Origin: Lysinibacillus cavernae
GTDB lineage: Bacteria; Bacillota; Bacilli; Bacillales_A; Planococcaceae
Length of the DNA: 64,000 nt
Assembly (NCBI RefSeq): GCF_009724685.1
Contig: NZ_WMEF01000005.1
Location: forward strand, 175,831-239,830
Direction: 5' to 3'
Shown here: positions 61,582-64,000 of the stretch, piece after piece
Position numbering within the stretch: the stretch's first letter is position 1
Layout of the letters: the number at the start of each line of letters is the position of its first letter
Notes under the pieces: model-generated
The model's input: the letters and a program-made list of their open reading frames with translations, nothing else
Databases searched by the model: none
Told to the model about the DNA's origin: nothing
Program-made: the position numbers and the translations under genes

Positions 61582-61923
61582 ATGTTATTGCCGGAATTAG
61601 GTAATAATTTCATAAGTTGCAACAATCAAAGACCCTTTGACTTCACATTATCGTTAATCGGTGGCAAGTGGAAAATGAAAATAATGTATGAATTATCTTC
61701 CGATACGATATTACGTTATGGAGAGTTAAAGCAGAAAATTCCAGCTATCACTCACAAAATGTTAAGTTCTCAGTTAAAAGAACTAGAGAACTCTGGAATT
61801 GTTCAAAGAAATGAATACCCTCAAATTCCCCCAAAAGTGGAATACTCCTTAACGCCAAAAGGAAAGAGTTTAATGCCAATATTAGAGGAAATGTGCAAAT
61901 GGGGCGTAAAAAATCAAAAATGA
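61582..61923 (+). CDS. HxlR-family winged-helix regulator
   Basis: A 113-residue regulator with the HxlR layout: a cysteine near the N-terminus (ISCNN), LSLIGGKWKMKIMYELSSDTILRYGELKQKIPAITHKMLS and QLKELENSGIVQRNEYP. The usual electrophile-sensing Cys may be the one at residue 13. ATG 61582 is only four bases from AGGAG; TTG 61588 at ten bases is the alternative. Divergent from the flavin reductase gene, its probable target. Confidence 0.88.
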   Translation: MLLPELGNNFISCNNQRPFDFTLSLIGGKWKMKIMYELSSDTILRYGELKQKIPAITHKMLSSQLKELENSGIVQRNEYPQIPPKVEYSLTPKGKSLMPILEEMCKWGVKNQK

Positions 61924-61974
61924 GAATCTTATAACAGGTAAAAGCGTAGCACTAACCCTAGTGAAATTGGGTGA

Positions 61975-62122
61975 ACTTTGCCGATATTGTTTCCCATTTA
62001 TGAAATGCAGAGAGCGTGGGAGTGAAGCAACAGAAGTCCATGCATAAAGCCTTCTATGTCATGGTCGATTCAGAGCCGCTAGTGCACGTGCTGGATAACT
62101 TGATTACAAATGCGATGACCGA
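61975..62122 (+). pseudogene. Histidine-kinase ATPase-domain remnant
   Basis: Readable stretch MVDSEPLVHVLDNLITNAMT is the N box of a sensor kinase HATPase domain. Upstream ADIVSHL and GVKQQKSMHKAF resemble the preceding kinase region after a stop and decay. It loses the pattern after 62122. No other part of the kinase remains in the 578-base gap 61924-62501. Confidence 0.6.
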
Positions 62123-62362
62123 AGTTTTTGCAGGATACTCTATGTTCTCGATGTACCGTTGTTCTTGTAGTTATGCTTAGTACTTTTCAAAAATAGAACA
62201 AACCAGTGAAACATCTGGTTTTAGAAACCCATCTTTTATTGTAGTTAGTTTAATGTGATGACCAAGTTCGGAGATTCCAGTTGTCCTCTTACAAAAGTCC
62301 AACCTCAAGCAGTCCAAAAACAAGGATGTAGGTGTTACCACAGCTTGTCCATTCCCATGAAT

Positions 62363-62398
62363 AAAGACGCTTTCCCTGTTACGGAAAAGCGTCTTTTA
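62363..62398. terminator. Terminator-like hairpin
   Basis: AAAGACGCTTTCC pairs with GGAAAAGCGTCTTT (one bulge, 7-base loop), T run on the plus strand. The arms resemble AAGACGCTTTCC in the repeat copy at 58612, so this may be part of the repeat family. Confidence 0.5.
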
Positions 62399-62501
62399 AG
62401 GGAACAACTAAAATATGGCTAAAATCCCTTATAGCTTGTTGAACTAACTCCTGTTTCTTAAATTGAGGACTGATGATTAAATTCGATTTTTGCATTTTTC
62501 A

Positions 62502-62834
62502 TCAGTTTATGTATCTATTCGTTGCTTCTTTGTGTAAAATCAGAAAATCTCTTAATGACCAAATGAAGAATAGAAATGGTAAACCAGAGATGAATGAAAA
62601 ACTTAAAAGAAATGAAATCATCCCGTATTCTCCGCTATCATTTCCCAAAACACCCATTATAAATGCTACTGGAATAGTCGCGAAAAAAATCAAGAAATTT
62701 ATCCCACAGGTAAATTTATAATGCTTTAAAGAAGATTCTTTAGGCTCTTTTTTTCTGAAAAAGAAATAAAAGATAATTTGATAAAGATAAAAAATTGGTA
62801 AAAATATTTCTGCAAACGTTACGACTATTGACAT
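62502..62834 (-). CDS. Small membrane protein, unknown
   Basis: A 110-residue protein with about four hydrophobic segments (FAEIFLPIFYLYQIIFYFFF, CGINFLIFFATIPVAFIMGV, MISFLLSFSFISGLPFLFFI) and basic loops (RKKEPKESSLKHYK). No family assigned. ATG 62834; the ribosome site is AAAAAGAG, moderately good. Confidence 0.5.
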   Translation of the reverse strand: MSIVVTFAEIFLPIFYLYQIIFYFFFRKKEPKESSLKHYKFTCGINFLIFFATIPVAFIMGVLGNDSGEYGMISFLLSFSFISGLPFLFFIWSLRDFLILHKEATNRYIN

Positions 62835-62950
62835 TTAATTCAACTCTTTTTCAAATAAAATAATGTTATAGAAATTCACCCATAGAATGTTTGACCTATA
62901 AAATCTTAACAATCTATTGCCTTATTTCATATATGTAATTTTTCCCACTA

Positions 62951-63049
62951 AACTTCCAAGTTAGTTTAAGTGAGAAACTTCACAATCTTACTCTATATTT
63001 CAACAATAATATCCAATTTATTAAAAACGTTCCTCAACAATCTGGCCCG
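62951..63049. repeat. Repeat copy interrupted by the IS110 element
   Basis: TTAGTTTAAGTGAGAAACTT, then CACAATCTTACTCTA (62961-62995) is 33/35 identical to 59681-59715. It continues to AACAATCTGGCCCG, the beginning of core 1 (compare ATAATCTGGCCCT at 59804), where the repeat match stops and IS110-like sequence begins. The far half of core 1 is not in the window. Confidence 0.55.
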
Positions 63050-63061
63050 ATCGTAATATGA

Positions 63062-63087
63062 GGTTAGCCAGATTTTTCTGGTTGACC
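63062..63087 (+). terminator. Hairpin at the IS110 left end
   Basis: GGTTAGCCAGA/TCTGGTTGACC, 11 pairs with two wobbles and loop TTTT, followed by a T-rich tract. It may block outside transcription into the element. Confidence 0.55.
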
Positions 63088-63109
63088 TTTTTCTTTTAGG
63101 TCTTATTAT
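63082..63109 (+). promoter_or_regulatory. Promoter of the putative bridge RNA
   Basis: TTGACC (63082-63087), 16-base spacer, TATTAT (63104-63109). Five of six bases match in each box. Start near 63116. Confidence 0.6.
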
Positions 63110-63114
63110 AACGG

Positions 63115-63270
63115 TAGTCGGGGTAGAACGTCTGGCCCGTGGGACTTGATCCCGTCCGCAAAACTGTTCACCCCCTACTTGTATAAACATGTTTCGAGCT
63201 GGTTGGGACAAGGATCCCGTTTAACAAGCGAACCTATGACATTACAAGCAGCTATAGGGGTTACCGACTA
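63115..63270 (+). ncRNA. Putative IS110 bridge RNA
   Basis: TAGTCGG (63115-63121) and CCGACTA (63264-63270) form a 7-bp closing stem. Inside are two stem-loops. The first, about 63120-63170, has GGGG/CCCC arms and an internal GGGA/TCCC stem. The second, about 63210-63231, has GCTGGTTGGGAC and CCCGTTTAACAAGC arms. The first loop contains TCTGGCCCG, equal to the presumed target flank. This matches the target-loop/donor-loop order known for IS621 bridge RNA. The sequence lies just before the transposase gene, as in the IS110 group. Confidence 0.65.
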
Positions 63271-63297
63271 ATTAGTGTTCAAGGAGGAGATTTGATT

Positions 63298-64000
63298 ATG
63301 AATCCAGTCGTAGGTCTGGATGTTTCAAAAGGAGAAAGTCAGGTTCAAGCCTTTTTAGATAAAGGCCAACCATATCGTAAGAGCTTCAGTATTAACCATA
63401 CTCTTGATGGATTAGATAATTTATTAGAATTTCTTAGGGATATAGAGAAATTGGCTGATGGTAAGCAACCTTCGGTTATTTTAGAATCTACAGGTCAATA
63501 TCATATGCCTGTCATTCAATTTTTGGAGGAGCAACAATATGTCTATATAATTGTAAACCCACTTATCTCTCATCGAGCTAAAAGTACAAATTTACGCAAA
63601 GTAAAGACCGATGCCATTGATGCCTATCATTTATGTGAATTGTATTATAAGGAAGAGTTAGAACCATATAAAAAAAGGGGCATACAACTCTTAAACCTTC
63701 GTAATCTCACTAGACAACAAGAAACGGTATCAAGCACGGCTGCACAAACAAAATTACAGCTACAATCAATCTTAGATCAGGTATTTCCTGAATATAGAGG
63801 TGTCTTTGGGAATCTCTATTCAAAGATTTCGTTACAGATTCTATCAATCTTTCCAACTTCGGCAGAAGTTCTAAGCGTAAGCGAATCTGATCTTACCGAT
63901 AAAATTGCAGAATTATGTACAACCCGTTCAGAAAAATGGGCAAAAGAAAAAGCAATTAAATTGAGAGAAGCTGCATTACGTAATCCATTTCAAAACAACT
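63298..64000 (+). CDS. IS110-family transposase (DEDD), partial
   Basis: The first 234 residues are in the window. GLDVSKGES carries the first Asp, VILESTGQYH the Glu, and KTDAIDAYHL the later Asp pair of the RuvC-like DEDD site. The stretch LISHRAKSTNLRKVKTDAID is the classic IS110 signature. An AAGGAGGAGA site precedes ATG 63298. The C-terminal Tnp_IS116 domain with the active serine lies outside the window. Confidence 0.95.
   Translation, partial: MNPVVGLDVSKGESQVQAFLDKGQPYRKSFSINHTLDGLDNLLEFLRDIEKLADGKQPSVILESTGQYHMPVIQFLEEQQYVYIIVNPLISHRAKSTNLRKVKTDAIDAYHLCELYYKEELEPYKKRGIQLLNLRNLTRQQETVSSTAAQTKLQLQSILDQVFPEYRGVFGNLYSKISLQILSIFPTSAEVLSVSESDLTDKIAELCTTRSEKWAKEKAIKLREAALRNPFQNN

Larger units (their letters stand above)
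63049..64000 (+). mobile_element. IS110-family element, left part
   Basis: Left end with a structured non-coding region and the DEDD transposase gene; the element continues beyond the window. The left boundary is set where the repeat match ends (63041-63049) and is approximate. No terminal inverted repeats are seen, as usual for IS110. Confidence 0.8.

Noticed and set aside
62993..63211. Minus-strand reading frame of 72 codons at the IS110 left end
   Set aside because: It lies antisense over the candidate bridge RNA, has arginine-rich, non-family composition and no ribosome site; such frames are a known artefact of structured IS ends.
1..64000. CRISPR arrays, tRNA or rRNA genes, prophage
   Set aside because: No regularly spaced repeats, no clover-leaf or rRNA sequence, and no phage structural genes were seen; the repeats at the right end are irregular and intergenic.

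Overview
The window looks like the chromosome of a low-GC, Gram-positive, spore-former-type Firmicute. Genes carry AAGGAGG-type ribosome sites and often start with GTG or TTG. There are S-layer-homology exoproteins, an Amj flippase, a YvgK-type molybdate regulator and a B. subtilis-like mntABCD order. Lysinibacillus or a close relative is my inference; no rRNA or tRNA is present to confirm it.

Layout. 1-3.9 kb (minus): an M81/MlrC-type peptidase, a peptide-binding lipoprotein and a truncated peptide permease, behind a strong sigma-A promoter. 4.7-5.3 kb: a TRIC-type channel. 5.5-20.6 kb: a nearly complete molybdenum cofactor and formate dehydrogenase island (molybdate regulator, modAB without modC, moaD-moaE-mobB-moeA-moeB, moaB-mobA-moaC, moaA-fdhD-mpsC-like, then fdhF, a DUF1641 partner and an Mrp-type Fe-S carrier). 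A Fur-like box, a promoter and a structured leader with its own terminator sit before fdhF.

20.9-31.3 kb (minus): a catabolic operon with an exact sigma-54 promoter match and its own sigma-54 activator. It encodes two SDR dehydrogenases, a divergent two-subunit glycine-decarboxylase-like (GcvPA/GcvPB-like) PLP enzyme, an amino-acid ABC importer and a RocB-like M20 hydrolase. No gcvH or gcvT lies beside it and the PLP-site motifs are altered, so a substrate other than glycine is plausible. This is the best candidate for an undescribed pathway.

31.7-53.4 kb: housekeeping and accessory genes: ABM monooxygenase and ArsR regulator, EamA exporter, alpha/beta hydrolase, two-component system, HExxH lipoprotein, Amj, P-loop kinase, two MFS transporters, mntABCD with a candidate MntR box and an extra 51-codon membrane ORF, a TetR/SDR pair, SLH and stalk-domain exoproteins, and a LysR gene beside a broken flavin-reductase gene.

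53.5-64 kb: a more eroded accessory stretch: ECF sigma/anti-sigma pair, Nudix hydrolase, lipoprotein, SLH protein, small membrane proteins, flavin reductase/HxlR pair, gene remnants, IS3 debris and a degenerate family of intergenic repeats. The window ends inside an IS110-family element. Its left end has a promoter, a 7-bp closing stem and two internal stem-loops, as expected of a bridge RNA. The element appears to have inserted into one of the repeats, and the candidate RNA carries nine bases identical to the flank.
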